A stretch of DNA of 64,000 nt, from assembly GCF_001718835.1 (NCBI RefSeq), contig NZ_CP013444.1, positions 992,001 through 1,056,000 of the forward strand, read 5' to 3'. Below, piece after piece: positions 9,408-19,600 of this stretch (position 1 is the stretch's first letter; every line of letters begins with the position of its first letter). Source of the DNA: Burkholderia cepacia (GTDB lineage Bacteria > Pseudomonadota > Gammaproteobacteria > Burkholderiales > Burkholderiaceae). The position numbers and the translations under genes are program-made. The notes beneath the pieces were generated by a model. That model saw only the letters and a list, made by a program, of their open reading frames with translations, was not told where the DNA came from and ran no database searches.

Positions 9408-10403
9408 CTAGCGCGCCGGCTTGAGCGTTTCCGCGACGAACGCCGCGACGGCCTTCCTCGCGTCGGCCGCGGCCTTTTCGTCATAGCCGATGGTCGTGCC
9501 GCGCTCGACGCACGCGTCGGCATACGAGAACGGTTGCCTGGTGTCGGCATTGATCACCTGGCCGAGGTCGTTTTCCGCGAGCCGGCAGTGGCGCAGCGTC
9601 TGTGCTTTCGGCATGGTCAGCGGCGGATTGAACGCGCGTCCGTCGAAGACGTGCCGGGCGCCGGGGTATTCGGTCAGGCTGACGTCGCGGCCCGCGGCCT
9701 TCAGCCGCTCGACGTACGCGCGGCACGGCGCGATCGGCGTGTTGTCGTCGCTGGTGCCGGCGAACACGCGCACGGGCCGGGGGGCGATGTCCTCGTCGTC
9801 GCGGTAGGCGGTCGGGCAGCCGGGATAGAACGCGACGTACGCGGAGAAGCGGGCCGCGGACACGGCGTGCATCCGCTGGAACCGCGTGAGGCTCGCATAC
9901 AGCGTGCTGTGGCCGCCGCGGGAGAAACCCATCAGCATCACCCGGGCGGGATCGATTCTCGGATGCTTCGCCAGCACCGCGAGCGCGCGGTACGCATCCT
10001 CGATCTGCACGAGCCGGCCGAGCTGTGCCTGATCGTCGTTCACGCTGACGAGGCCGCGGCTCGTGAAACTGTCGATCACGAAGGTGGCGACGCCCATCGC
10101 GAGGAGTTCGCGTTCCCAGTCGGTTACGTAGCTGCTGATCCCGCCGGACCCGTGCAGCAGGATCACGAGCGGGAAGCGTTCGCTGCCGGCGCGCGGCAGG
10201 CGCAGTTCGCCGGCGATCGTGACGGGCTTGCCGTCCTCGCGGCCCGCGAGAAACGCGTCGTCGGTCATCGTCAGCGACTCGAACGGAATCACTTCCATCC
10301 GCGCCTGCGCCCGCGCGATCGGCGGCGCGAGTGCGAGCACGAGGCAGAGCAAGGCCGGCGCGACACGGCGGAAACACGCACAATGGCTTTCACGCGTAAG
10401 CAT
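9408..10403 (-). CDS. Exported dienelactone-hydrolase-like alpha/beta hydrolase
   Basis: 331 residues with a signal-peptide-like start after ATG 10403 (hydrophobic stretch APALLCLVLALAPPIARAQA). Alpha/beta hydrolase marks are visible: the oxyanion segment VILLHGSGG, the nucleophile elbow GFSRGG and a late His in GARHVFDG. This arrangement matches the dienelactone hydrolase family, which hydrolyses esters or lactones, probably in the periplasm here. It lies between the pyrophosphorylase gene and another acyltransferase. A role in removing acyl groups from the polysaccharide is an attractive guess only. Confidence 0.75.
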   Translation of the reverse strand: MLTRESHCACFRRVAPALLCLVLALAPPIARAQARMEVIPFESLTMTDDAFLAGREDGKPVTIAGELRLPRAGSERFPLVILLHGSGGISSYVTDWERELLAMGVATFVIDSFTSRGLVSVNDDQAQLGRLVQIEDAYRALAVLAKHPRIDPARVMLMGFSRGGHSTLYASLTRFQRMHAVSAARFSAYVAFYPGCPTAYRDDEDIAPRPVRVFAGTSDDNTPIAPCRAYVERLKAAGRDVSLTEYPGARHVFDGRAFNPPLTMPKAQTLRHCRLAENDLGQVINADTRQPFSYADACVERGTTIGYDEKAAADARKAVAAFVAETLKPAR

Positions 10404-10503
10404 GGCGACGTCCTCGTTCACCGCGTATCGGCGGCCGACCTGCTGCTGAAAGCGTAGTGCATCGCCGGCTCGTTGCAAGCCGGCCGGCGGGTGGGCGCTG
10501 CCG

Positions 10504-11622
10504 TCAGCGCGCGGACGAGCGCTGCGGCGCCGCGAAATGGCGCGTCAGCCGTTCGGCAATCGGCTTCTTGAAGTCGAGCAGCCGCTTTTCGAGGTAGCGC
10601 CAGGACAGGTGCGCGAGCAGCACGGCGAGCGCGAACTGCAGCATTGGCGGCAGCACGTCCAGCGCGAACGGCGGCAGCCGCTTGTGCTGGTAGAGCGCCT
10701 GCGTCGCACCGAAGCGCGCGGGAATCAGGTTGTGGAACAGGTAGAAGCCGTAGCTGATCGTGCCGAGATAGACGAGCGGCGCCCGATCGAGCAGCGCCAC
10801 GACCGGATGCCCGGGCTCGCTGACGATCCACAGCAGCAGCGCGCCGAGCGACGCGGACAGGCCGAGATCCGCGAGCGCCGAAGCGGCGCCTGGCAGCGCG
10901 ACGCACGCGGGCAGCACGAGGAAGAACACGACGCCTGCCGCGCCGAGCCAGCCGGGCGGCGCGCAGCGCGCCACCGCGGGGCCGTGCTCGGCGAGCGCCA
11001 TCGCGCCGACGCCGCCGAGCGCGATCAGCGCGAAATTCCACGGGGAAAATGCGTAGATCAGCACCGGCGACGCGTCGCACAGGTAGAGCGCGAGATGCGC
11101 GAGCGCGCACAGCACGACGGCCGCGATGCCCAGCGCGACGTGTCGCGCGGCCGGCACCGCGAGCAGCGCGAGCGGTGCGATCAGATAGAACTGCTGTTCA
11201 ACCGCGAGGCTCCAGAAATGCGACGTGGAGCCCGGCCAGCCGTCCTTCACGACGCCGATCCAGTAGTTCGACAGGAACACCGCGTGCCACGCGAGCCCGA
11301 GATTGACGCCGCGCTGGTAGAACAGCGCGTGCGCGATCGCGAGCGCGGCGAGCAGCAGGTAATAGACGGGAAAGATCCGCAGCGCGCGCTTCGCGAGGAA
11401 CAGCGCGAGCGCATGGCGGCGCGTCATGGTGCCGCACTCGACCGCCTGGCGATTGCGATGCAGCTCGCCGACGATCAGGAATCCGCTGATGAGGAAAAAC
11501 GTCCACACGCCAAGCTTGCCGACGTCGACGGCAAGGACGTGGCCCTTGTGGGACAGGAAAACGAGGATGACGGCGAGGGCTCGCAGGCCGTCGAGTCCTT
11601 TGACGTATCGGGCTTCGCGCAT
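10504..11622 (-). CDS. bceU: Acyltransferase family 3 (second in the locus)
   Basis: 372 residues from ATG 11622 (MREARYVKGLDGLRALAVIL), with the family 3 hallmark GLDGLRALAVILVFLSHKGH and FFLISGFLIVGELHRNR, plus about ten membrane segments. The open frame extends further upstream, but that part runs towards the HU gene promoter and lacks family features, so the shorter start is preferred; ATG 11693 is an alternative. Like bceS it probably acetylates or acylates repeat units at the inner membrane. The symbol rests on gene order. Confidence 0.82.
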   Translation of the reverse strand: MREARYVKGLDGLRALAVILVFLSHKGHVLAVDVGKLGVWTFFLISGFLIVGELHRNRQAVECGTMTRRHALALFLAKRALRIFPVYYLLLAALAIAHALFYQRGVNLGLAWHAVFLSNYWIGVVKDGWPGSTSHFWSLAVEQQFYLIAPLALLAVPAARHVALGIAAVVLCALAHLALYLCDASPVLIYAFSPWNFALIALGGVGAMALAEHGPAVARCAPPGWLGAAGVVFFLVLPACVALPGAASALADLGLSASLGALLLWIVSEPGHPVVALLDRAPLVYLGTISYGFYLFHNLIPARFGATQALYQHKRLPPFALDVLPPMLQFALAVLLAHLSWRYLEKRLLDFKKPIAERLTRHFAAPQRSSAR

Positions 11623-11879
11623 GGAGACATCCGGGCATTGAGCGAGCCCAGTATAGGTGCGCAAATATCGAACGTAATTCGCGTTCGGATGCATACGTGA
11701 AGGCGTTTTCTGATGCTGGAGCGTCGATGAAATCGCCCGCATGCAAAAAAACCTGCGGGAAACCCCGCGAAAACGCACAAAAGTACTGCACGAAGCGTCA
11801 AGGCGCTTGTAGAATCCGGCGTTGAAGCGCGCGCGTTGCACGCTTCGTGTATCCAACGACCACACCTGGTAGGAGAAAC

Positions 11880-12332
11880 ATGGCGACTTCCGCAAAAAAG
11901 GTGGCCAAGAAGGCTGCCGCACCGGCCACCAAGAAAGTGGCTGCCAAAAAGGCTGCGCCCGCGAAGAAAGTAGTGGCAAAGAAGGTTGTCGCGAAGGCGG
12001 CAGCACCGGCCGCTCCGACGCCGCTGAAGGACAAGTTCACGAAGGCATCGCTCGCAACGCACATCGCTGAGCGCGCGGCTGTCGAAGTGAAGGCGGTCAA
12101 GGCAGTGCTCGTCGCACTCGAGAACGTCGTGCTCGGCTCGGTCCACAAGAAGGGCGCGGGCGAGTTCACGCTGCCGGGTCTGCTGAAGATCACGGCACAA
12201 GTCGTGCCGGCGAAGAAGAAGCGCTTCGGCAAGGATCCGTTCACGGGCGAAGAGCGTTGGTTCCCGGCGAAGCCGGCCAGCGTGCGCGTGAAGGCACGTG
12301 CGCTGAAGAAGCTGAAGGACGCGGCTGCTTAA
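11880..12332 (+). CDS. HU-like nucleoid protein with H1-like Lys/Ala-rich N-terminus
   Basis: 150 residues. The first ~50 are a low-complexity basic tail of Ala, Lys and Pro (for example KKVAAKKAAPAKKVVAKK), like eukaryotic histone H1 C-tails and bacterial H1 homologues. The C-terminal ~100 residues (from PLKDKFTKASLATHIAE) resemble an HU/IHF domain with GEFTLPGLLKI. AGGAG stands just before ATG 11880. It probably binds and compacts DNA. Similar tailed HU proteins are common in Burkholderiales. It is a single gene with its own terminator. Confidence 0.85.
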   Translation: MATSAKKVAKKAAAPATKKVAAKKAAPAKKVVAKKVVAKAAAPAAPTPLKDKFTKASLATHIAERAAVEVKAVKAVLVALENVVLGSVHKKGAGEFTLPGLLKITAQVVPAKKKRFGKDPFTGEERWFPAKPASVRVKARALKKLKDAAA

Positions 12333-12384
12333 CTGCGGCGCAACGGTTGCCTGCTGCGTGCAGGTGGCCGTCGAGTGTCCCACG

Positions 12385-12417
12385 ATCCCCGTGCGCGAAA
12401 GCGCATGGGGATTTTTT
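12385..12417 (+). terminator. Terminator after the HU-like gene
   Basis: Twelve-base arms ATCCCCGTGCGC (12385-12396) and GCGCATGGGGAT (12401-12412), with one G-T pair, a GAAA tetraloop and a run of T. Confidence 0.85.
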
Positions 12418-12512
12418 ATTGCGGCGCGCAACGGGAAGCGGGTTGGGCGACGTGGCGAACGACGGCGGGCACGATACGTCGACGCACGCGCTGCTGCCGC
12501 GCCGCCATTCGA

Positions 12513-13061
12513 TCAACCGTCCTGCGGTTGATCGGGCGTGTCGAGCGTCAACTGATAGAACGCTGCATCGAGCCAGCGGCCGAACTTGAAGCCGACCTGC
12601 GCGAGCGTGCCCGCATGCGTGAACCCGAGCCGCGTGTGCAGGCGGATGCTGCCGGCGTTGCTCGCATCGATGCAGCCCACCAGAACATGGACCTGCGCGT
12701 CGCGCGCGCGGCGGACCAGCTCGCGCAACAGGCGCTCGCCAAGCCCGCGGCCGCGCTGGTCGCGATGCACGTACACGCTGTGTTCGACCGTGTACTTGAA
12801 GGCGGGAAACGCGCGGAACGTGCCCCAGCTCGCGAAGCCGAGCAGCGTGCCCGACGCGTCGACCGCGCCGATGACCGGGAAGGCGCCTGCGCGCTTCGTC
12901 GCGAACCATGTCGCCATCGCCTGCGGGGGGCGCGGCGCGTAGTCGTACAGGGCCGTGGAATTGACGATGGCCTCGTTCAGGATCTCGAGGATGGCCGGCG
13001 CATGCTCGGCCTCGCTGCAATCGATCAGGCGCACGTCGTCGTGATGTTCGGTGGGGGGCAT
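12513..13061 (-). CDS. GNAT N-acetyltransferase, phosphinothricin/amino-acid type
   Basis: 182 residues. The acetyl-CoA loop is clear (SVYVHRDQRGRGLGERLLRE, the R/Q-x-x-G-x-G/A motif), followed by SNAGSIRLHTRLGF. The N-terminal ILNEAIVNSTALYDY resembles the phosphinothricin/methionine sulfone acetyltransferase subgroup (Pat/MnaT). It would acetylate the amine of a small amino acid analogue in the cytoplasm. Its start shares one base with the stop of the upstream XRE-cupin regulator, so the two form an operon and the regulator may respond to the substrate. Confidence 0.82.
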   Translation of the reverse strand: MPPTEHHDDVRLIDCSEAEHAPAILEILNEAIVNSTALYDYAPRPPQAMATWFATKRAGAFPVIGAVDASGTLLGFASWGTFRAFPAFKYTVEHSVYVHRDQRGRGLGERLLRELVRRARDAQVHVLVGCIDASNAGSIRLHTRLGFTHAGTLAQVGFKFGRWLDAAFYQLTLDTPDQPQDG

Positions 13062-13717
13062 TAGCGTTCCTGTTGACTGGAGGAAGTGTTGTTCGAGCGG
13101 ATGGACGTGGCGGCGTGTCCTTCGCAAAGGACCACGACGTAGTGCGCGGGACGGGACGTCGGGTTGCTGAAGACCAGCGGCTGGTCGAGCCGCATGGCCA
13201 GGCAGTCGCCGTCGCGAAGCGCGTGGACCTGATCGCCGAACGTGACGTCGACGCGGCCGCTGATGATCCACACCTGCTGATGCAACGCGCTTTCGCGCCC
13301 GCCGCTGTCGTACGCGACGCGCGCGCCGGGCGGGAAATCCACCTCGACGAGCTGGATCGGTGACGGCCAGCCAGCCGGGGAGAGGTTGCGGCGCACATAG
13401 CCGGAGGCCGGGTCGCGCCACTGCGCTTGCTGCGCGCGGCGCACGAGCGGCTGCGCGGGTGCATCGTCCTGGTCGCCGCCGAACAGCCCGGCCAGCGACA
13501 CGCCGAGCCCGGCCGCGAGCTTGTCGAGCACGACGGCCGTCGGGCTGGCCGATGCACGTTCGATGAGCGAGATCATCGAACGGCTGACACCGGAGCGCGC
13601 GGCCAGCGCGTCGAGCGTGTGGCCGCGCGTCGCCCGCAATGCGCGCACGCGCCGGGCGATGCGTTCGTTGATGCCGGTGTCGGCAGGGGTGTCGGTGGAC
13701 ACGGGCGACTCCATCAT
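13061..13717 (-). CDS. XRE-family regulator with C-terminal cupin sensor domain
   Basis: 218 residues from ATG 13717. An N-terminal helix-turn-helix (RRVRALRATRGHTLDALAAR, then SGVSRSMISLIERASASPTA) is followed by a cupin-fold domain (about 120-215; QQVWIISGRVDVTFGD). Such XRE-cupin proteins repress metabolic operons and sense a small ligand. It is cotranscribed with the GNAT gene and probably regulates it and itself. Two adjacent ATG codons (13717, 13714) are both possible starts. Confidence 0.82.
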   Translation of the reverse strand: MMESPVSTDTPADTGINERIARRVRALRATRGHTLDALAARSGVSRSMISLIERASASPTAVVLDKLAAGLGVSLAGLFGGDQDDAPAQPLVRRAQQAQWRDPASGYVRRNLSPAGWPSPIQLVEVDFPPGARVAYDSGGRESALHQQVWIISGRVDVTFGDQVHALRDGDCLAMRLDQPLVFSNPTSRPAHYVVVLCEGHAATSIRSNNTSSSQQER

Positions 13718-13885
13718 GATGAATTTGTGATCCAGTATAGTGGAATATCGCGGCGGCAAATGTCCCGGTTGATTCGAGGCCGTTCGCGTTCGTTGGTTAG
13801 CGGTCCGGCCTGTCGGCTGCAGTTGGGGGATAGCGGTCGGAATGTATCGGCCGTGCTGCGACGGCACGCGGCGGGAAGCAAGCAA

Positions 13886-13923
13886 GAAAAAAGCCAGCCA
13901 TGGCCGAAACCGATGACTGGCTT
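13886..13923 (-). terminator. Terminator of the porin gene
   Basis: Arms AAGCCAG (13891-13897) and CTGGCTT (13917-13923), ending in a T run when read on the minus strand. A GC-rich hairpin (GGCACGGCGTC arm near 13935) lies between it and the porin stop. Confidence 0.6.
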
Positions 13924-13975
13924 TGCAGGCCGGCGGCACGGCGTCCGGAGACGCCGCGTGCCGGGAATGTTGTTT

Positions 13976-15151
13976 TTAGAACTTGTGGCGCAGGCCGAGT
14001 GCGACCAGCTCTTGCGAGCTCTTGCCGGCGTAGCCCCACGAGCCGACCGACGCTTGCGCGTCGTGCACCGCGCCGGTGACGCCGTCGCGCTGCTGGCCCT
14101 TGGCGTGCTGGTAGGCACCAAGCAGGTAGACGTCCGTGCGCTTCGACAGTGAGTAGTCCGCGCCGAGCGAAACCTGATGGTACGTCGCGCCCGTGTCGCC
14201 GCTTGACTTCGTGTACGCGTAGCCGAGGCCCAGCAGCAGCGCCGGCGTTGCCTGGTAGTTCACGAATCCGCGGCCGGTGTTGAACTTCTCTTGCGACGTG
14301 AACGACGACAGGCTGTCCGCCTTGTATTGCGCGTTGCTGTAACCGGCGCCGACCGTCACCGGGCCGATGCCGTACTGGGCTGCGACTTGCGCGATGTTGG
14401 CTGCCTTTGCCGTTGCGTATGCGCCGAGGATCGGGTTGCTATCGGTGCCGATGCCGGTCGCCGTCGGGCTGTTCCAGCCGCCGGAGCCGTCGCTCTTGAT
14501 CGTGCGATCGTTGCTGTTCTGCACGCGCAGGAAGCTCGCGGCGATGCCGAACGGACCGTTGTTGTAGGCGACACCCGCGCTCCACGACTGGCCCGTGCCC
14601 GGCTGGCCTGCCAGGCCGCTCAGTGCATACATGCCTTCGAACTGCAGGCCGGAGAAGACCGGCGACGTGTACTTGATCGCGTTGTTGACGCGGAGGCTGT
14701 TGTCGTTGTTGTCGACGTCGCCCGGCGTGGCGAACACGCTGCCGAAATAGTTGTCTGCCGTGACTGCCTGGACCATGTCGACGAGCGGGTCATACTGGCG
14801 GCCCAGCGTGACCGTACCGTACTGGGCGTGCTCGAGGCCGACGTAGGACTGACGGCCGAACATGCGGCCACCCTGGTTGAGCGTGCCGTTGCCGACGTCA
14901 AAGCCGTTTTCCAACTGGAAGATCGCCTTCAGGCCGCCGCCGAGGTCCTCGGAGCCCTTCAGGCCCCAGCGGCTGCCGGACAGGTTGCCCGACTGCATCT
15001 TCCACGCGTTGTTGCCTTGGCCGTTATTGCCGTGAACCCACGCGATCGACGTGTCGATCACGCCGTACAGCGTCACGCTCGACTGTGCCTGAGCAGCGCC
15101 GGCGGCGCCCAGCAGGGCGAGCGAGAGGGTCGAGAGAGCAAGTTTCTTCAT
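13976..15151 (-). CDS. OmpC-type trimeric general porin
   Basis: 391 residues with a clear signal peptide (MKKLALSTLSLALLGAAGAA, then QAQ) and the Burkholderia porin opening SSVTLYGVIDTSIAW. Alternating beta-strand patterns follow, with the family stretches GSRWGLKGSEDLGGGLKAIF and GRQYDPLVDM. It ends in Phe (LRHKF), the outer-membrane assembly signal. It forms a 16-strand diffusion channel. It is a single gene with a long upstream region and its own terminator. Confidence 0.92.
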   Translation of the reverse strand: MKKLALSTLSLALLGAAGAAQAQSSVTLYGVIDTSIAWVHGNNGQGNNAWKMQSGNLSGSRWGLKGSEDLGGGLKAIFQLENGFDVGNGTLNQGGRMFGRQSYVGLEHAQYGTVTLGRQYDPLVDMVQAVTADNYFGSVFATPGDVDNNDNSLRVNNAIKYTSPVFSGLQFEGMYALSGLAGQPGTGQSWSAGVAYNNGPFGIAASFLRVQNSNDRTIKSDGSGGWNSPTATGIGTDSNPILGAYATAKAANIAQVAAQYGIGPVTVGAGYSNAQYKADSLSSFTSQEKFNTGRGFVNYQATPALLLGLGYAYTKSSGDTGATYHQVSLGADYSLSKRTDVYLLGAYQHAKGQQRDGVTGAVHDAQASVGSWGYAGKSSQELVALGLRHKF

Positions 15152-15526
15152 CGTTGAGTTTCTCCACGCAAGTGATTCGTCGTTATTTGTTGCGGATTGG
15201 AGAATAGCTCAGTGCCGTAGACGCAAGAAAGCTTAAAAAATAAAGTGTCTCCAAAACATCACAGCGACGAAAAAGCCATATAGATCAAGGGCATTGGCGG
15301 TCATTCCGATTTTTGAAATAGTTGACATTTGCTGCGGCGCGATTGTTGCGCGTTCCATCGTGGTGCATGGGGAGCGAACGGATTTCGCGCAATGATGCGA
15401 GGAAAGTGGGGTAGACAAACGTTTGCGGCCGCGCTTGCGCGCGCGATGGATGCAGTCCGCTCCTCACGCGACTGCGTGACGACACGAAGAGACTTGGATG
15501 GCCGAGTTGTGCTATATGCGCCGGCG
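15152..15526. other. Intergenic region upstream of the porin
   Basis: About 375 bases between the porin start and the YihY stop. AT-rich near 15220-15330 and likely to hold the porin promoter. I see no convincing gene or RNA. Confidence 0.5.
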
Positions 15527-16441
15527 TCAGCGCGACCGGTCACCCGGCGACGCTTCGGCCTGCGTTTCGGCCCGCCGTTCGCGCACCGCGCCGCGGGCCG
15601 CCGCGAATTCCGCGCCGAGCAGCAGCACGATCGCGGAGAAGTACAGCCACATCAGCAGGACCGCGAACGATCCGGCCGCGCCGAATGCACTGGCGGTGCC
15701 CGCGTGCGCGAGGTACAGCGCGAACAGTTTCTTGCCGCCCGAGAACAGGATCGCGGACACGATGCCGCCGATCGCGGCGTCGCGCCACGCGACGCGCGCA
15801 TCGGGCAGGAACTTCATCAGCGATGCGAACGCGCCCGCGAGCACGGCGATGCCGACGAAGAACTGCAGCAGGTCGGTGATCGCGATATAGGGCGAATCGC
15901 CCCACAGCCAGGTGCCGACGAACGTGATCGCGGTGTCGAGCACGAGCGACACGATCAGCAGGAACGCGACGCCGAGCACGAGCCCGAACGAGATCAGCCG
16001 CACGCGCACGAGCCCGAGCATGCTCGACCAGCGGTTCTCGGTGGCCGGCCAGATCACGCTGAGCGCGGCGCTGAGCGACGCGAAGGTGGCCGACGCGCCG
16101 ATGGCCAGCGCGGCGAACGAGATCAGCGCCGCGAGACCGCCGCGGTTGCCGCTGCGGTGCGCGTTCTGCACGATCGTCTGGATGCTGGCCGCCGCGTCGT
16201 CGCCGATCAGCTGATGCGCCTGTTCGAACACCTGGCCGCGCGCGGCATCGTCGCCGTAGAACCAGCCGGCCACGGCGATCACCATCACGAGCATCGGCGC
16301 GAGCGAGAACGCGGAGAAGAACGCGATGCTCGCGGCCATCGTCGTGCAGCGGTCGGACGAGAAGCGCCTGAACGCCGTGAGGGCCCAGTTGGCCTGTTGT
16401 TGCGCGAGACGGGTGGCTTCGGAGGTGATCTGTCGTTTCAT
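15527..16441 (-). CDS. YihY/UPF0761 family inner-membrane protein
   Basis: 304 residues from ATG 16441 (MKRQITSEATRLAQQQANWA) with about six membrane segments. The family marks are the segment TTMAASIAFFSAFSLAPMLV and the late GAAGSFAVLLMWLYFSA. The family was once called BrkB or ribonuclease BN, but its function is not settled and the nuclease assignment is obsolete. The frame extends upstream into the divergent fdn promoter, and that part is not family-like. It stands alone, divergent from fdnG. Confidence 0.85.
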   Translation of the reverse strand: MKRQITSEATRLAQQQANWALTAFRRFSSDRCTTMAASIAFFSAFSLAPMLVMVIAVAGWFYGDDAARGQVFEQAHQLIGDDAAASIQTIVQNAHRSGNRGGLAALISFAALAIGASATFASLSAALSVIWPATENRWSSMLGLVRVRLISFGLVLGVAFLLIVSLVLDTAITFVGTWLWGDSPYIAITDLLQFFVGIAVLAGAFASLMKFLPDARVAWRDAAIGGIVSAILFSGGKKLFALYLAHAGTASAFGAAGSFAVLLMWLYFSAIVLLLGAEFAAARGAVRERRAETQAEASPGDRSR

Positions 16442-16616
16442 GCGTAGTCGGTCGCAGCGCAGTGTGCTGGTGAGCGTTGGAAGCGGGACAAGTTCGAGAC
16501 GCTCGCGTTTTTTAATAGGACAATTTCGTATTGATCCGAGGAAACGGCCATAGTTGCGCGAACTGTCTATAATTCCTTTCAGTTTCCCCACCCCCACAAT
16601 AACGCCGAGACCAGTC

Positions 16617-19600
16617 ATGCTACAAATGTCCCGGCGCCAGTTCCTGAAGGTGACGGCTACGTCGCTTGCCGGATCGAGTCTAGCCCTGATGGGCTTCTCT
16701 CCGTCCGAAGCGCTCGCCGAAGTCCGACAGTACAAGCTGGCGCGCACCGTCGAAACGCGCAATACCTGTCCTTACTGTTCAGTGGGTTGCGGCATCCTGA
16801 TGTACAGCCTCGGAGACGGCGCGAAGAACGCGCAGCCGAGCATCATCCACATCGAAGGCGATCCCGACCATCCCGTCAATCGCGGCACGCTGTGCCCGAA
16901 GGGTGCAAGCCTGATCGACTTCATCCACAGCCCGAACCGCCTGACGCACCCCGAGTATCGCGCGCCCGGCTCGGACAAGTGGGAACCGATCTCGTGGAAC
17001 GACGCGCTCGACCGCATCGCGAAGCTGATGAAGGCCGACCGCGACGCGAACTTCGTCGAGACGGCGGAGGACGGTGCGAAGGTCAACCGCTGGCTGACGA
17101 CCGGCATGCTGGCCGCGTCGGCGGGCAGCAACGAGGTCGGCTACCTGACGCACAAGACCATCCGCAGTCTGGGGATGCTCGCATTCGACAATCAGGCGCG
17201 TGTCTGACATGGCCCGACGGTGGCAGGTCTTGCCCCGACGTTTGGCCGTGGAGCGATGACGAACCATTGGGTCGACATCAAGAACGCGGACGTGATTCTC
17301 GTGATGGGCGGCAATGCAGCCGAGGCCCATCCGTGCGGTTTCAAGTGGGTAACGGAGGCGAAGGCGCACCGCAAGGCGCGGCTGATCGTCGTCGACCCGC
17401 GCTTTACGCGTACGGCCTCGGTGGCCGACTACTACGCGCCGATCCGCACCGGCACCGACATCGTCTTCCTGGGCGGTGTGATCAACTATCTGCTGACGAA
17501 CGACAAGATCCAGCATGAGTACGTGAAGAACTACACGGACTTCTCGTTCATCGTGCGCGAGGATTTCGCGTTCAACGACGGCATCTATTCCGGCTACGAC
17601 GCGGAGAAACACGCGTACCCGGACAAATCGAGCTGGGACTACGAGCGCGGCGACGACGGCTTCGTGAAGGTCGACCCGACGCTGCAGCATCCGCGTTGCG
17701 TGTACAACCTGCTGAAGCAGCACTACGCGCGCTATACGCAGGACATGGTCCAGCAGGTCTGCGGCACGCCGAAGGAGAAGTTCCTGAAGGTGTGCGAGAT
17801 GCTCGCGACCACCGCCGTTCCCGGCCGCGCCGGCACGGTGCTGTACGCGCTCGGCTGGACCCACCACTCGATCGGCGCGCAGATCATCCGCACCGGCGCG
17901 ATGGTGCAGCTGCTGCTCGGCAACATCGGCATCGCCGGCGGCGGGATGAACGCGCTGCGCGGCCACTCGAACATCCAGGGGCTGACCGACCTCGGGCTGA
18001 TGTCGAACCTGCTGCCGGGCTACATGACGCTGCCGATGCAGGCCGAGCAGGATTTCGACGGCTACATCAAGAAGCGCGTGCAGCAGCCGCTGCGGCCGAA
18101 CCAGCTGAGCTACTGGAAGAACTACAAGGCCTTCCACGTCAGCTTCATGAAGTCCTGGTGGGGCGACGCGGCGACCGCCGAGAACAACTGGGCCTACGAC
18201 TACCTGCCGAAGCTGGACAAGCAGTACGACCTGCTGCAGGCGATCGAGCTGATGAATGCCGGCAAGATGAACGGCTACATCTGCCAGGGCTTCAATCCGC
18301 TCGCGGCGGCGCCGTCGAAGGTGAAGACGGCGGCAGGGCTCGCGAAGCTGAAGTGGCTCGTGATCATGGATCCGCTCGCGACCGAGACGTCCGAGTTCTG
18401 GAAGCATCACGGCGACTACAACGACGTCGACGCGTCGAAGATCCAGACCGAGGTGTTCCGTCTGCCGACCACGTGCTTTGCGGAGGAAAACGGTTCGCTC
18501 GTGAGTTCGAGCCGCGTGCTGCAATGGCACTGGAAGGGCGCGGAGCCGCCGGGCGAAGCGCGTAGCGACCTCGAGATCATGTCGGGGCTGTTCCTGCGCA
18601 TGCGCAAGATGTACCAGACGGACGGCGGCAAGTATCCGGACCCGATCGTCAACCTGACCTGGCCGTACGCGAACCCGGAAAGCCCGACGCCCGAAGAGCT
18701 CGCGATGGAGTTCAACGGTCGCGCGCTCGCCGATCTGCCCGATCCGAAGGATCCGGCCAGGACGCTCGTGAAGAAGGGCGAGCAACTGGCCGCGTTCGCG
18801 CAACTGAAGGACGACGGGACGACCGCGAGCGGCTGCTGGATCTTCTGCGGTGCGTGGACGCAGGCCGGCAACCAGATGGGCCGGCGCGACAACTCCGATC
18901 CGACCGGCATCGGCCAGACGCTGAACTGGGCGTGGGCCTGGCCGGCGAACCGGCGGATCCTGTACAACCGCGCATCGTGCGACGTGAGCGGCAAGCCGTT
19001 CGACCCGACCCGCAAGCTGATCGGCTGGAACGGCAGCGGGTGGAAGGGCGCCGACATCCCCGATTTCAAGGCGGACGAACCACCCGAAAACGGGATGGGG
19101 CCGTTCATCATGAATCCGGAGGGTGTCGCGCGCTTCTTCGCGCGTGCGGGGATGAACGAAGGCCCGTTCCCCGAGCACTACGAGCCGTTCGAAACGCCGA
19201 TCGGCACGAACCCGCTGCATCCGAACAACCCGCTGGCGCTGAACAACCCGGCCGCCCGCGTGTTCCCGGACGATCGGGCGTCGTTCGGCCAGGCGCCGGA
19301 GTTCCCGCACGCGGCGACCACGTACCGGCTGACCGAGCATTTCCACTACTGGACCAAGCATGCGCGGCTGAACTCGATCATCCAGCCCGAGCAATTCGTC
19401 GAGATCGGCGAAGACCTCGCGAAGGAAGTCGGCGTCGTGCATGGCGATCGCGTGAAGGTGTCGTCCAAGCGCGGCTACATCATCGCGGTCGCCCTCGTCA
19501 CGAAGCGGATCAAGCCGCTGACGGTCGACGGCAAGAAGGTCCAGACGGTCGGTGTCCCGTTGCACTGGGGCTTCAAGGGTCTGACGAAGCCCGGCTATCT

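Noticed and set aside
17205..17207. TGA as a true stop making fdnG a pseudogene
   Set aside because: The codon has the conserved V-U-HGPT context, a SECIS hairpin follows, and selA, selB and selC are adjacent.
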